A stretch of DNA of 64,000 nucleotides from Deltaproteobacteria bacterium (GTDB taxonomy: Bacteria > Myxococcota_A > Polyangia > HGW-17): NCBI GenBank assembly GCA_016937155.1, contig JAFGWM010000024.1, forward strand, positions 43,823 through 107,822, in the 5' to 3' direction. Both the position numbers and the translations under genes were made by a program. The notes under the pieces are model-generated. The model was not told the DNA's origin, searched no databases, and saw only the letters and a list, made by a program, of their open reading frames with translations. Below, one piece after another: positions 35,801 through 45,204 of this stretch; the stretch's first letter is position 1; every line of letters starts with the position of its first letter.

Positions 35801-36340
35801 CGCATCGTACTCCCGCTGAACCTCATCCATTGATCTTCTGGGTATTTTTGCACAGATTTTACTCCCGGCTATTAGTGACAACTCCAGTCTGAATTTTTCA
35901 TCAAGTGTTATACATGACGGAGAACAGCCTTTGAAATTTTTAACATGAAACTGAGACATTCCTGGGCATTCACCAAATATTACAGGGATATCAAGAAGAG
36001 ATATTGACTTTTCAACTCCCTTCAGTTTCTTTGAAAAAAACTGTGAAAGTTCTCTGTATCTCTCGAGAAATACAATTCCAGGACGGGAACGATCAACTTT
36101 TTCAAGGGCAATAACCATCAGTTCATTTTTACCAAAAATTTTCTGCACCCTTTTGAAAAAGTCAAATGCACCACTTTGTCTACTCAAAATTGGTTCAATG
36201 GTAGTATTGAGTATCAGGGTTCCTTTTGAATCAAAAAGACCGTTTCTAATTCTGTACGAAAAAAACACTGAGAGTATAATACTCAGGAATATTATTGTCT
36301 TAGGAAATCTTGCTATATATCGAAAAAAACCCGTAATCAA
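32852..36340 (-). CDS. RND-family permease fused to two cyclic-nucleotide-binding-like domains
   Basis: A 1162-residue protein. Residues 1-800 form a MMPL/RND transporter: a helix at 14-28, a periplasmic domain, six helices (about 265-420), a second periplasmic domain and six more helices (about 650-790). IGSAYVIHIIHQYYH and LGIGVDNTIHFLSDF are the conserved helix-4/10 segments. After the last helix, about 840-950 is a cNMP-binding fold with GSTFGEIALFRKTFRTTYARA, the phosphate cassette. A second, degenerate one is near 1040-1150 (YGYLVGQGSILAPD). A short helix-turn-helix-like stretch (NLEEVARRVSLEKERISN) lies between them. The start codon is TTG at 36340 with AGGCAGGG upstream; there is no in-frame ATG near it. 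Confidence 0.88.
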   Translation of the reverse strand: MITGFFRYIARFPKTIIFLSIILSVFFSYRIRNGLFDSKGTLILNTTIEPILSRQSGAFDFFKRVQKIFGKNELMVIALEKVDRSRPGIVFLERYRELSQFFSKKLKGVEKSISLLDIPVIFGECPGMSQFHVKNFKGCSPSCITLDEKFRLELSLIAGSKICAKIPRRSMDEVQREYDARTFEILSQLAKEPVIQKDLLGKDSRTAAFMIFFDDSVRPSDSAIQSQIQKLADSAALQNLRFAYAGRSRLEYEASRIIQNDVKHILPLGLLLMIVVLALSFRRITGVLIPLVIVSTGLLWTAGIFSLTSWRLNLMTIVLPPLLISIGSAYVIHIIHQYYHEAALKGDYIDNVLKKMTTPLIVTALTTIAGFAALTISPIPAIRELGIFACIGIAVIIFLSLTLAVAVLKLLPAPKNLKTSEEKRRSGIIDKFLLGMGNLIIKHSKGFIIAWMILGAVAIAGIFRVSVDSDPKNFPDDSPIMLDLKLIQDNLAGTNTFQMIIQDKSGEKVFSLDTAKKIHKFIKWIHSEPEIEKIKGVHLDKIYSPVQYLDLFVRYFNSDISTLTENQFTFIMQKLEEFKAPTFISPDGKYMQMMVRMRISSSTGLIKLKEMISEKFAVIFPDFTLRFTGTGILASESADSISKGQIQSVALALGVIFIILSILFFSFKMGGLALYPNLVAIAVFFGFLGWFSIPVGVTISVIASIALGIGVDNTIHFLSDFNEKVKVIRDEKLASVETLRHVGQPMIFTTLSLGLGFGIFAVSDMSAQVLFGALMAFTLFVCLIAGLNFLPSIVVQSRLITAWDYLSLHYDTDFIQEITLFKGMTIPETKISMLMAYTVEMNDGDILFRKNDRGNELYAVIEGTVVVYNVSDTTGKEQPLSYFQVGSTFGEIALFRKTFRTTYARAIGNVKLLVLNEKTLQRLKRRYPKIAAKLFINLSKNLWNAITDTNHILVDSFVSQNGSNNSEQQINRILDNVEKQGYISYTGKANLEEVARRVSLEKERISNLMRRTDIGEIELRPHSDNFMFQGLRKKEIDWLKEKFSTRSFKTGDIVCNQGAEGNAFGVVLSGILRLSIKRAQGEVTVATAHYGYLVGQGSILAPDSKHHETVAAMENCEVLMMDKFMAMDVLGKNAHIASQFTYNMVCLLADRLEHLTVKISIP

Positions 36341-36375
36341 AAAAACCCTGCCTGGTTCGGTTTAAATGAAATACC

Positions 36376-36390
36376 GTGTTAGAATAACAC
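36376..36390. promoter_or_regulatory. Palindrome upstream of the RND-cNMP gene
   Basis: GTGTTA-GAA-TAACAC is a perfect inverted repeat (6-base arms, 3-base centre) lying 36-50 bases before the TTG start at 36340. It is placed as an operator could be, and differs from the classical TGTGA-N6-TCACA CRP site. Confidence 0.35.
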
Positions 36391-36558
36391 AGCACAGCAT
36401 CATAACAGTCACCGCATGAATTTTAAATGAAAAAATCACGATAGAAGTAATGCTTCAAATGAAACTGAAAACTTTACCCGGCATAAGAATTCTGACTTTA
36501 GTATCTGTGTGCAGATCAACTAAAAGACAACAATATGATATGATTTATTATTCATTTA

Positions 36559-36957
36559 TTACTGTTCTATGTGGGCTAGTATCTCAAATTGCGGAGGATT
36601 GAACATGGTCTTTTTCACCGCGCATTGATCAGCACTTCTGATAACAGCTTTTTTGTATTTTTCAGGGAATCCTTTTGGAAGATTGATTTCCAGCACAATT
36701 TTGCCGATACCACCATGCTCTCCACTCATTACTTTTTGTGTAATAGTAAGACCACTGGTATCAATTTCCCTTGCCTGACAAAAACCAAGAACATAGATAC
36801 CTGCACAGCTTGCAATGCTCGCAAGAAAAAGAGCAAAGGGCTCAGGTGCACTGGCATCACCACCACCAAGACGGCTCTGATCAGTCTTTACCGTAAATGC
36901 ACCAAAAGAAACATCTACCTTTTTTCCACCGGGGAAACTTACAATCATTTCACTCAT
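36559..36957 (-). CDS. OsmC-family protein
   Basis: A 132-residue OsmC/Ohr-like protein. The two conserved cysteines appear in ASCAGIYVLGF (about residue 52) and RSADQCAVKKTM (about residue 110), the pair that reduces organic hydroperoxides in active members. The N-terminal MSEMIVSFPGGKKVDV and the middle IGKIVLEINLP match the family. AGGAGT lies before the ATG. Whether it is a peroxidase or another OsmC subtype cannot be told, and its neighbours give no hint. Confidence 0.88.
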   Translation of the reverse strand: MSEMIVSFPGGKKVDVSFGAFTVKTDQSRLGGGDASAPEPFALFLASIASCAGIYVLGFCQAREIDTSGLTITQKVMSGEHGGIGKIVLEINLPKGFPEKYKKAVIRSADQCAVKKTMFNPPQFEILAHIEQ

Positions 36958-37086
36958 ATTTACTCCTGACTTCCGCCATTAGCGGTTCTTTCAAATTTAT
37001 CGTAATCACAATTTGCCTTCACGCAACAATCTCCCCCGCAGAAAATTCATCATTACTTCAGGAATTTGTGTTCTGATTTTTTATCC

Positions 37087-37198
37087 AGACCGCTTCATGA
37101 GTAAAAGGATCGAAAGCGATAAAAAAGGGGATCGACAAAAACTGACTGGCTACCTGTAATTAACAAATTTTAGTATCATATTATTCATGAAGCGGTCT
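37087..37198. repeat. Inverted repeat at the 3' end of recD
   Basis: AGACCGCTTCATGA (37087-37100) is matched by its exact complement TCATGAAGCGGTCT (37185-37198), 84 bases apart. The right arm codes for the last RecD residues. It may be a chance match, a small inverted duplication, or part of a large stem. Confidence 0.6.
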
Positions 37199-38770
37199 AA
37201 GATCAGCCAGAGAAACTGTTGGTGATTTTTTTGTTACAACCATTTTCTCAAGAATTTCTTTTCCGGAACTGATTGTAAGTAGTTTTTTAGCTCTTGAAAT
37301 TCCAGTATACAGCAATTCTCTTGACTGCATCTGTCTCGAATCAGGAATTATCAGATGAACAGAATTAAATTCACTTCCCTGACTTCTATGGACACTTATT
37401 GCCCATCCCCGGTTTACATATCCAGAAATCTCATTGAGGGGTATTAAGCGAAGGCCATCCCTGTCCATCACAAGTAGATAGAGAGATTCATCTTCAGAAT
37501 CTTTCAGATTTGCACATACACCCATATCACCGTTAAAGATGTTCCATCGATAATTATTCCTTGTGACAATAAGCCTTTCTCCTGGAATAAAATCTTCAAA
37601 ACCGCCATAATTAAGTTTTTCAAGATTATCTCTGATCAGGGCGTTAATATTTTCAGTTCCCGATAGCCCCTTGTTCATGGTGGTAAGAATTATTGAGGAC
37701 ATCAGTTTGTTAAAAGATTTAATATATTTATTATCCTTAATCAGACCATTTTCAACTTCATGAGCTTCAATACAATCCCATCCGCTGTCAATTTTGCCCT
37801 CTTTTAAAATCATTTTTCTGGTAACAGAAACATCCTCTATGTGGGAAACATCCTCAAAATCATCAAAAACTGAAGGTTTCAAAGCACCATCTCTGACATT
37901 TTCAATCAGTTTCTTTATTCCCTGAGCTCCAGCACGGAAATTTTCACTGAGAACACTGACACATACTCTTTCACTTTTTTTAGTGAAGAAATCAACCATA
38001 TCACCGAAAAATCGCCCTGTTCCCACCGGAGGCAGCTGCTGCGCATCTCCAATAAAAACCATTGAAACGTTGTCGTTTACTGAATTAATCAACTGTCTTG
38101 CCAGAAAAATATCCAGCATGGAGCATTCATCCACAACAATCAAATCAGTCTCAAGAGGTGATTGAGGACCTGCTCTGAAAGTTCCCCTCGAAGGTGAAAA
38201 TCCCAAAATACGGTGAATTGTTGAAGGAATAACATCTATATCCTGCTGTTGAAAAACAGCACCAAGCCTCATTGCAGCCTTACCTGTGGGAGCACATACA
38301 GTACATCTGAAATTTTCTCCGTAACAGTTCTGAAATTCTTTTATAAGCCTTGCTATCACCGTTGTCTTACCAGTCCCAGGACCTCCTGTAATTATAGAAA
38401 CTCTAGTGGACATGGAGTTGATTACAGCCATTTTCTGTTCATCACTCAACCCTTTGGTAAAAATGCATTTATAATCGGTAAAAAAGCGAGGGGAAATTGT
38501 ATCGAAAAAACTCCAGATATCCGAAACTGCAAGAAAAATCCGCCTTGTCATCAGAATGTCGTTTTTCAAAACGAATGGAGTTACTCTACCTCCATCTGAA
38601 ATAAGAAAATCCTGTGACAGCGACGAAATATGAAGTTTCGATTCTCCATCAAGTCTGATGCCGTATTGTCCCTGTTCCTGAGCATTCAGTACAGCTAAAA
38701 GTAACTGTGTAACCTTAGGATTTTCAACGTTGTAATATGAGGCCAATTCTTTAACAGCTGTATTGTCCAT
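37181..38770 (-). CDS. recD: RecD, exodeoxyribonuclease V alpha subunit
   Basis: The 5'-3' helicase motor of RecBCD. The 529 residues are shorter than the about 608 of E. coli RecD. Walker A is ITGGPGTGKTT (about 130), motif Ia CAPTGKAAMRL, Walker B DLIVVDECSML, motif III GDAQQLPPVGTG, and motifs V/VI GWAISVHRSQGSE and LLYTGISRAKK. A short N-terminal domain precedes the motor; the shorter chain may reflect a reduced version of it. It follows recB after 27 bases and is the last gene of recC-recB-recD. Confidence 0.93.
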   Translation of the reverse strand: MDNTAVKELASYYNVENPKVTQLLLAVLNAQEQGQYGIRLDGESKLHISSLSQDFLISDGGRVTPFVLKNDILMTRRIFLAVSDIWSFFDTISPRFFTDYKCIFTKGLSDEQKMAVINSMSTRVSIITGGPGTGKTTVIARLIKEFQNCYGENFRCTVCAPTGKAAMRLGAVFQQQDIDVIPSTIHRILGFSPSRGTFRAGPQSPLETDLIVVDECSMLDIFLARQLINSVNDNVSMVFIGDAQQLPPVGTGRFFGDMVDFFTKKSERVCVSVLSENFRAGAQGIKKLIENVRDGALKPSVFDDFEDVSHIEDVSVTRKMILKEGKIDSGWDCIEAHEVENGLIKDNKYIKSFNKLMSSIILTTMNKGLSGTENINALIRDNLEKLNYGGFEDFIPGERLIVTRNNYRWNIFNGDMGVCANLKDSEDESLYLLVMDRDGLRLIPLNEISGYVNRGWAISVHRSQGSEFNSVHLIIPDSRQMQSRELLYTGISRAKKLLTISSGKEILEKMVVTKKSPTVSLADLRPLHE

Positions 38771-38797
38771 TATTTTGCACCAGAATCCGATAAATTT

Positions 38798-41700
38798 TCA
38801 ATCATACGATTTCATTACCCAAAAACCATCCTGTCCACTAATAAGCCCTCTTAAAAAAACATAAATCAGCCCTCCATACCGGGTATTTTCATGAAGAGCA
38901 GCTATTTTTTCCCCTGCCTGACTGTATAACTGCATCTGAATACTGTAATTTTCCATCACATGAAGATCTATTGCCTTTGATTCGTATGTTTCAAGGAAAT
39001 CTGTTTTCCAGTCAATAATCCAAATTTCATCATCAATCAAAGCAGCATAATCTATTATCCCACGGATAAATCCATCAGGATCCAGCGAAGACGCTATCTC
39101 AGGATTTAAACCGGAAAGTTTTGAAGGAGTAATTTTTTCCAGAAACTCCATTTCCCTCTTTATTACAGGGGGCTGAAAAAGTCTGATTTTTCTGCTGTCA
39201 GTAATACCAATCTCAACGGTGTATCCGCTGTAACACATCCGAAAACCGGTTTCCACAGACATTTCACTGATTTCATACATATTCCTTATTTTCAGCATCA
39301 GATCTGTTGTAGTTCCAAGAATCATCCATTCATCGTATGTATAACTGTGTCTGAATGAATCTAAATCCACAAGCTCCATAATTTCATGAACCATTGTCCC
39401 GAATTCAGCTCCACGATCATCCTTTTCATAAGATGATGAATAATTCAGAGTTTTTACACCAGAGGACAATTTGTGCTTGATGGATGAATAACTTTCCACA
39501 GTGATCCCTCTTCTGGTGAGATCAGGCGGTTTTCTATCCTCAGGAAATTCCGGAATGTTCTTTTCTGTATTTTCGGATTGCTTGTTATCAATAATTTCAG
39601 ATGGATATTCAAAAGGATATTCAAAAAATCTGATGTTCGCGGATGGCATTTTTTTTAGTTGATCAATCCGAGCACCCTGTGCTTTTAAATGAGCAGCCCC
39701 CGATGGTTTTTTGCCTGACAGAACAAAAAATGGAAGAAATAAAGCTTTTGCTGCTCTGGTAAAAACAACATAGAAAAGCCTTTGATTTTCCAGCTCTTCT
39801 TCAAATTTTAAAATATTATTTATCTCTTTTTCCTTTTTCTTATCAGTTATTTTACCACTCCACCATAGCATCCGACCCTCGCTAAAGGTTGTTGCAATTC
39901 TGTTTCTGAAACTCCCATGACGACTTGTCTGAAAGTAAAAAACTATTTCATTTTCCAGTCCCTTGGATTTGTGACCTGTAAGAATCTGAACTGCCTCTGA
40001 ATCATCAGGATTTTTGGAAATATCAATATTACCTGAAACATCATCATTAAACCTGCCGTTCATGAAGTTTTCCAGGTTTTTAACTATTCCTTCAATTCCG
40101 GATTTACTGCCCAGAGCCCTGTTGAAAAGTTCTTCAAAAATAGTTTCAAAGTCGTGATACTTATCAAACTCTTTCCTGACAAAAAGGTTTTCTGCAAGCT
40201 TGCTATCCGACAGTATCTCCTCGAAAAGATGGGCAAATTTATGCTGCCGTGCATAAGAATTCCACTTTCTGATTACATTCCATGCTTCGTCAACTCTGCC
40301 TGATGGTTCTGATATATCCTTCAGTGAAAGCCCGAACACATCCGTCAGAAAGCTTTTTCTTACAAGATCCGGGTCCAGAGTACGTACTGCACGCAATATT
40401 TCCAGAATCTGCTTGGCACTTTCACGACTGTATAAATCATTTTTTTTAAAAATAAAGCAGGGTATTCCCAGTTCTCTTATTTTTTCCTCCATAAGTTTTG
40501 CGTGATTCAATGTTCTTGTAAGAACAAAAATATCCGATGCCGTAATTCTGGTATGTTGCACCTCGCCATTTTCATTGAGCACTGCCTTGAAGTGGCCATC
40601 TGTTTTAAGCAGTGTCGAAATCATCCCCGCCATGGATGATGCCACTTCTTCTTTGGGGCAGGTTGACGAAAATTCCAAAACATTCAGAGAGGAAAAAGCA
40701 GGTGATTCAAACCACTGGGTGTTCTTTCCACATTTTATACCTGCTGTGAATTGGTTTGGAGAAGAAAAAAACCCTTCTCTGAAAAACTTTTCTGCAACAT
40801 CAATCATTCCGGGGGAGGATCTGTAATTTGTGTCAAGAGTAAGTATTTTTCCGTAAGGATTTTCCCTTATCTCATTTTTTGCATTGAAATAAACATTAAG
40901 ATCCGCTCCTCTAAAACTGTATATTGACTGTTTTGGATCACCCACAAGAAACAGCAGTGAAGTTTTACTTTCATGCATAAAAATTTTACGGAATATTTCC
41001 CATTGAGCAGCATCTGTATCCTGAAATTCATCTATAATACCTACAGCATATCGTTTCCTGAGGCTCATCAGGATAGAAGGTTCACCCCTTTCGTATTCCA
41101 GAGCTTTCTTAAGATTTAATATCAGATCATCAAACGTGGAAAGATTCTGCCACGTGGCCGTTTGTTCCACCAAGTTTATCAGTAATGGGAAAAGACAGCT
41201 TATAATTTTGCTTTCGATATTTTCCGTCGTAAGACATGATTCTTCATAGAATTCACTTCCGGTTTTAAATGCATCCATAAATAGCTTTTTCAAATCATCA
41301 ATGGAGTTCTCAGATAAAAATGCCCTTATGTATTCATTTTCACTTATATCTTTTCTCCTGAGAAATATCTCAAGAGTATCCATAAAAAACTGTTGACCAT
41401 CAACTATACTACTATCAGAACTGAAAGGATGAATTGACCCGAATTCCTGAAGAACTTTTCTGGCAAAACCATGAATAGTAAAAATCCCAGCTGAGTTGAA
41501 TTTTTTAAGAGCTCTTGCAATTACAGGGGTGTAACACTGATCCTGATACTCCTCCAGAGATTTTCTAATTCTTCCACTCAATTCAAATGCTGCTTTTTCT
41601 GTGAAAGTAACAGCAAGAATTGAATCAATTTCATATCCCCTGAGAACAAGTTTCAGGATGATTTTTTCCATTGTCCATGTTTTGCCAGTACCAGCTGAGG

Positions 41701-41800
41701 CTTCAATCAGAAAATATCCTGATCTATGATTTTCAATTGAGGCAAAAATCTCTTCTATAACAGGTGAAGTGTCTGCATGTTGTGTATCGTATGTTTTCAT
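38798..41800 (-). CDS. recB: RecB, exodeoxyribonuclease V beta subunit
   Basis: A UvrD-like 3'-5' helicase plus nuclease, 1000 residues (E. coli RecB has 1180). Walker A is EASAGTGKTW (about 35), followed by LAVTFTEKAAFEL, the Walker B IIDEFQDTDAAQW, the GDPKQSIYSFRG motif and motif V LTGHKSKGLE. The C-terminal nuclease shows GIIDYAALIDD...IIDWKTD, with the Asp-Asp-Lys metal cluster, and a following Q-L-Y motif. RecB degrades DNA from breaks and loads RecA after Chi recognition. The start overlaps the recC stop by 4 bases. Confidence 0.94.
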   Translation of the reverse strand: MKTYDTQHADTSPVIEEIFASIENHRSGYFLIEASAGTGKTWTMEKIILKLVLRGYEIDSILAVTFTEKAAFELSGRIRKSLEEYQDQCYTPVIARALKKFNSAGIFTIHGFARKVLQEFGSIHPFSSDSSIVDGQQFFMDTLEIFLRRKDISENEYIRAFLSENSIDDLKKLFMDAFKTGSEFYEESCLTTENIESKIISCLFPLLINLVEQTATWQNLSTFDDLILNLKKALEYERGEPSILMSLRKRYAVGIIDEFQDTDAAQWEIFRKIFMHESKTSLLFLVGDPKQSIYSFRGADLNVYFNAKNEIRENPYGKILTLDTNYRSSPGMIDVAEKFFREGFFSSPNQFTAGIKCGKNTQWFESPAFSSLNVLEFSSTCPKEEVASSMAGMISTLLKTDGHFKAVLNENGEVQHTRITASDIFVLTRTLNHAKLMEEKIRELGIPCFIFKKNDLYSRESAKQILEILRAVRTLDPDLVRKSFLTDVFGLSLKDISEPSGRVDEAWNVIRKWNSYARQHKFAHLFEEILSDSKLAENLFVRKEFDKYHDFETIFEELFNRALGSKSGIEGIVKNLENFMNGRFNDDVSGNIDISKNPDDSEAVQILTGHKSKGLENEIVFYFQTSRHGSFRNRIATTFSEGRMLWWSGKITDKKKEKEINNILKFEEELENQRLFYVVFTRAAKALFLPFFVLSGKKPSGAAHLKAQGARIDQLKKMPSANIRFFEYPFEYPSEIIDNKQSENTEKNIPEFPEDRKPPDLTRRGITVESYSSIKHKLSSGVKTLNYSSSYEKDDRGAEFGTMVHEIMELVDLDSFRHSYTYDEWMILGTTTDLMLKIRNMYEISEMSVETGFRMCYSGYTVEIGITDSRKIRLFQPPVIKREMEFLEKITPSKLSGLNPEIASSLDPDGFIRGIIDYAALIDDEIWIIDWKTDFLETYESKAIDLHVMENYSIQMQLYSQAGEKIAALHENTRYGGLIYVFLRGLISGQDGFWVMKSYD

Positions 41801-44800
41801 GAGTGAATTCCTGAATCCACCGGTTTCAGTATTGAATCATCATCAATCTGAATAATTTTCCTGAAAATATCCCTGAAACAGCCCTGAGGATTTATCAGAG
41901 CCTGCTGATATAAAACCACTTCCCATGGAACATCACCGTATACATTTTTTTCTGAAATATCCTTGAAATATTTATTCATCTTTTCAGTCATCTCATTTTC
42001 AGACACCAATGGTTCCTTTGTTTTCCAGATTGAAACAGGAAGAAAATAGTCATGAACACCATTTTTCATAAAGTTGCATAGATCGTTAAGAAAACGCTCC
42101 GGACTTTCAGGCAGAAAAATATCATAAAGTTCATAGGAGGGACTGCCCTCTGCATAAAGAAAACAGATACGAAGATTCATTTTTTTCGGATATTTTTTCA
42201 GTACGGAGATAATACTTGAAATCACAAGGGCGTGTGTTTCATCAGAAGGATAATAACCTCGTGAACTTTTTTTCCTCCGAAGCTTGTAAATTACACCACT
42301 GCCAAAATCCGATAATCCCAGACCACCTGAGATAACATTTTCATTTTCAACTTTCAGATTTTCACGAAATTCAGAATAAAACCTGCTCCTCAAGGGAGAT
42401 TTTTCCCCAAGATATACAAGTTCTATTTCAGGATCAGGCAAATTATAACTGTTCATAAAAACATTAATTGAATATATATATCGCGAAATACTTTCCAGTA
42501 GTTTTGTTCTGGCTGTTTCAAGAAAAACTCCAGAAGGAAAAGTTCCTTCCAATACAGCAGTTGATGTCAGTTCTTCAAAAACACAATCGGGTGATTCACC
42601 TTTTAAAATTCTCTGAAACATGATATCCGTAAAACGGCTTTTTAATTGAGCATCAACTTCCAGAGGTTCAAAATTCCTGAATTCAGGTAAAACATCAAAA
42701 ACAGGCAATTTTAGAATATACCGGCTCCAGCCTTCATGTGGAATACTTAAAAAATCCTTAAGTTGATAAATATGAAATCTTTCTGGTGAAACCTTATCAG
42801 TTGAACCAGATACCATTTCACAGGGATTTTTCTGTAAAAGTGTTGTTTTTTCTGGGACTTTACTCTTTATCACGGCATTTGAATATGTGATAAATTCTCT
42901 TCTTGCATTATGATTGAAAATACCAGTGGTTGAGACATACCCGGAATCATATCTTCTGAGAGGAATTTCTGAGACTGGAAAAACCTCCCCGGCGGCAATG
43001 GAGTGTTTTAAAAGTGAAGACCAAACAACTGATGGTGGTAATTTTCTGGATGTTTTCAGATCCATGGATACATAACTTAAAAATAGTGCCTTCTCCGTTG
43101 CAAAGAGGGCTGAAATAAAACTGGCAGCACTTTGGTAAAAGAAAGTGATTGATGACGGAGATTTCAAATCAAAAACACTGCAGTTCTCTTTTCCTGGAAA
43201 GCCGGATTCATTAAGTCCGGCAATAAATCTGTATTTTGCTGAAAGGGGCACACCAAGCCTGGAAACTGTTACTCCAGTGCCTCTGTACTGCCCGGCTCTT
43301 TCATTGAACTGTTCCAGAGATAATTTCATCAGTTCAAGGGCAGTCTCAAGATCCAGTTCCAGATCTATTTCCGGTTCAGATATCTGTTTGATTTCAAAAT
43401 CTATATCAACTAAAAGTTTCCGACCGCCTTCCGATGACGGTCTGATTACTCTTTTTATGTAATCAGAAAACAATTCCACCCAGCCAGATAGTGTATTTTT
43501 TCCGCTATTTCTTATCTTTCTGGCATTCTCCAGTATAAACATTGAAGAATCTATGAAATCAAAAACCATTTGGCTATCCCAGATCCCTCCACATGAAAGG
43601 TATTTTTCACCATCCGGTGTGGAAAAAACTTCAGGATAATCAGGATCCGAAAGTCCACCAAGGATCATCCGGAAAAATCCCTGCTTCCACGTATGTAAAT
43701 CTTCTGTGAGATATGTGTTTTCCATATCACTTTTATCAAAACCACGAAATATTCCGGCCTTTTTCAGAAGTCTTTCGATGTAAATTCTGTTTTCAGGGGC
43801 CACTGTGCAGATGGCATCATGAAAAAGTATTCTGAATGTAGTCTCAATATCATATACGGATTCAGGAAGTGACATAAGAAGCAATACGGCTTCCAGAACC
43901 CTCTCTGCACTTTCCCGTCTGGTATCAATAAATGTTGCATGAATGCCTGAAGACCGGAAAAAATATTCCAGATAGGAAACATATTTTTCATACTCAGCGG
44001 TGTCAGCTATATTAACCCCCACATCACTTAATTTAAGTTCATTGTTTTCAGATAAGAGATTCAGTACTGAATCCTTGATAAATTCGCATTCTCTTCTTAC
44101 TTCAGGGGCTTTATGAAAATAGATATTGTTCTGAGTTTTTTTTGTATCCTGGAAGGGTTCATCAGATGAAATTCCCTGCTTAATCCTTCCCAGTTCAGTA
44201 CCATCGTCTTCATCAGTGTCGATGATATTTATATTATAATCACAAAGAGTGTAAATTTTCTCCAGATATTTTTTTATACCAAACCCGAATTCATTCAGAA
44301 ATGGGTTACCCTCTAAATGTGAATCATTCTCGTCATGAAACACAACATCAGTCAAAAGCCCGGAGTGAAGATAAAATCTTACATCAGCGCAATTTGTTTT
44401 TAAAGTGTTACCAATGATATCAATACTGGAAAGTCCTGATATATCAGGCATAAAAATCATTACAGTATGCGGGAAGTCAAGTTTTTCAAAGTTATCAGAA
44501 AGATAGTCATTCAGATGAATGTATCTGGATTCAGATTGTGCTGATTCCCTAAGTGCCGAGAACAGATTCTGTTGAAAATAACCGGCAGTTTCCGATTCGG
44601 TATATTTTAAATCATTAAAATTTCTTATTATTTGATATTCATGAGTGTAATAGGAATTTAAAAGGGCAGACAGCTCCCTAGTGACAGTAACAAGTTTATG
44701 ACCTTCGTAAAAGCCCCTTTCTTTCAAATACTTCATGATATTCATAAACAGTTCACTGGTTTTCCAGATTCTATTGAAATCAGATCCTATGATACTTGAG

Positions 44801-45012
44801 AAAAAAGGAATCAGTGTGCTGTAGTTAACCTCAGATGAAATTCCTATTGTATCTGAAATCGTAAAATCAAGAATTTTCTTTACGTTATAGTCAGGAACAA
44901 TTATGGCATGTTCCATACTACCGAAAGGATATTTTCTCTGTATCTGTCTGAAATCCTCGGAAAGTTTTTTAGATAACAGGTTAATATCCTTTGATAAGTA
45001 AGTAATGATCAT
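41797..45012 (-). CDS. recC: RecC, exodeoxyribonuclease V gamma subunit
   Basis: A 1071-residue RecC. The position before recB with an ATGA overlap is the strongest support. Sequence support comes from the inactive-helicase layout: MIITYLSKDINLLSKKLSEDF at the start, the mid-protein segment YRGTGVTVSRLGVPLSAKYRFIA, then GLNESGFPG, and a C-terminal nuclease-like region without the catalytic motif. In E. coli RecC splits the duplex and reads Chi in a tunnel of the dead helicase domain. RecC is poorly conserved, so the exact Chi of this organism cannot be predicted. Two ATCCCGAT copies lie just upstream. Confidence 0.88.
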   Translation of the reverse strand: MIITYLSKDINLLSKKLSEDFRQIQRKYPFGSMEHAIIVPDYNVKKILDFTISDTIGISSEVNYSTLIPFFSSIIGSDFNRIWKTSELFMNIMKYLKERGFYEGHKLVTVTRELSALLNSYYTHEYQIIRNFNDLKYTESETAGYFQQNLFSALRESAQSESRYIHLNDYLSDNFEKLDFPHTVMIFMPDISGLSSIDIIGNTLKTNCADVRFYLHSGLLTDVVFHDENDSHLEGNPFLNEFGFGIKKYLEKIYTLCDYNINIIDTDEDDGTELGRIKQGISSDEPFQDTKKTQNNIYFHKAPEVRRECEFIKDSVLNLLSENNELKLSDVGVNIADTAEYEKYVSYLEYFFRSSGIHATFIDTRRESAERVLEAVLLLMSLPESVYDIETTFRILFHDAICTVAPENRIYIERLLKKAGIFRGFDKSDMENTYLTEDLHTWKQGFFRMILGGLSDPDYPEVFSTPDGEKYLSCGGIWDSQMVFDFIDSSMFILENARKIRNSGKNTLSGWVELFSDYIKRVIRPSSEGGRKLLVDIDFEIKQISEPEIDLELDLETALELMKLSLEQFNERAGQYRGTGVTVSRLGVPLSAKYRFIAGLNESGFPGKENCSVFDLKSPSSITFFYQSAASFISALFATEKALFLSYVSMDLKTSRKLPPSVVWSSLLKHSIAAGEVFPVSEIPLRRYDSGYVSTTGIFNHNARREFITYSNAVIKSKVPEKTTLLQKNPCEMVSGSTDKVSPERFHIYQLKDFLSIPHEGWSRYILKLPVFDVLPEFRNFEPLEVDAQLKSRFTDIMFQRILKGESPDCVFEELTSTAVLEGTFPSGVFLETARTKLLESISRYIYSINVFMNSYNLPDPEIELVYLGEKSPLRSRFYSEFRENLKVENENVISGGLGLSDFGSGVIYKLRRKKSSRGYYPSDETHALVISSIISVLKKYPKKMNLRICFLYAEGSPSYELYDIFLPESPERFLNDLCNFMKNGVHDYFLPVSIWKTKEPLVSENEMTEKMNKYFKDISEKNVYGDVPWEVVLYQQALINPQGCFRDIFRKIIQIDDDSILKPVDSGIHS

Positions 45013-45022
45013 ATGATGATAT

Positions 45023-45059
45023 ATCCCGATGGTAAAAAAGTATTATTTGACATCCCGAT
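45023..45059. repeat. Direct repeat ATCCCGAT upstream of recC
   Basis: Two identical 8-base copies (45023-45030 and 45052-45059) spaced 29 bases, within 50 bases of the recC start. The complement GGGAT of the nearer copy could also act as its weak ribosome site. The significance is uncertain. Confidence 0.4.
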
Positions 45060-45204
45060 AATATTTTTTTTCTCAGCCTTAATAAAGTAATAATTTTTTT
45101 TAAATACCTGAACTTATTTTTTATTACCGATTATGCAAAAGTAGAAATACACTAAAAAAACTGTTATCATGCGGTATTATTATAAAATTGCTGAAGGAGA
45201 ACAC

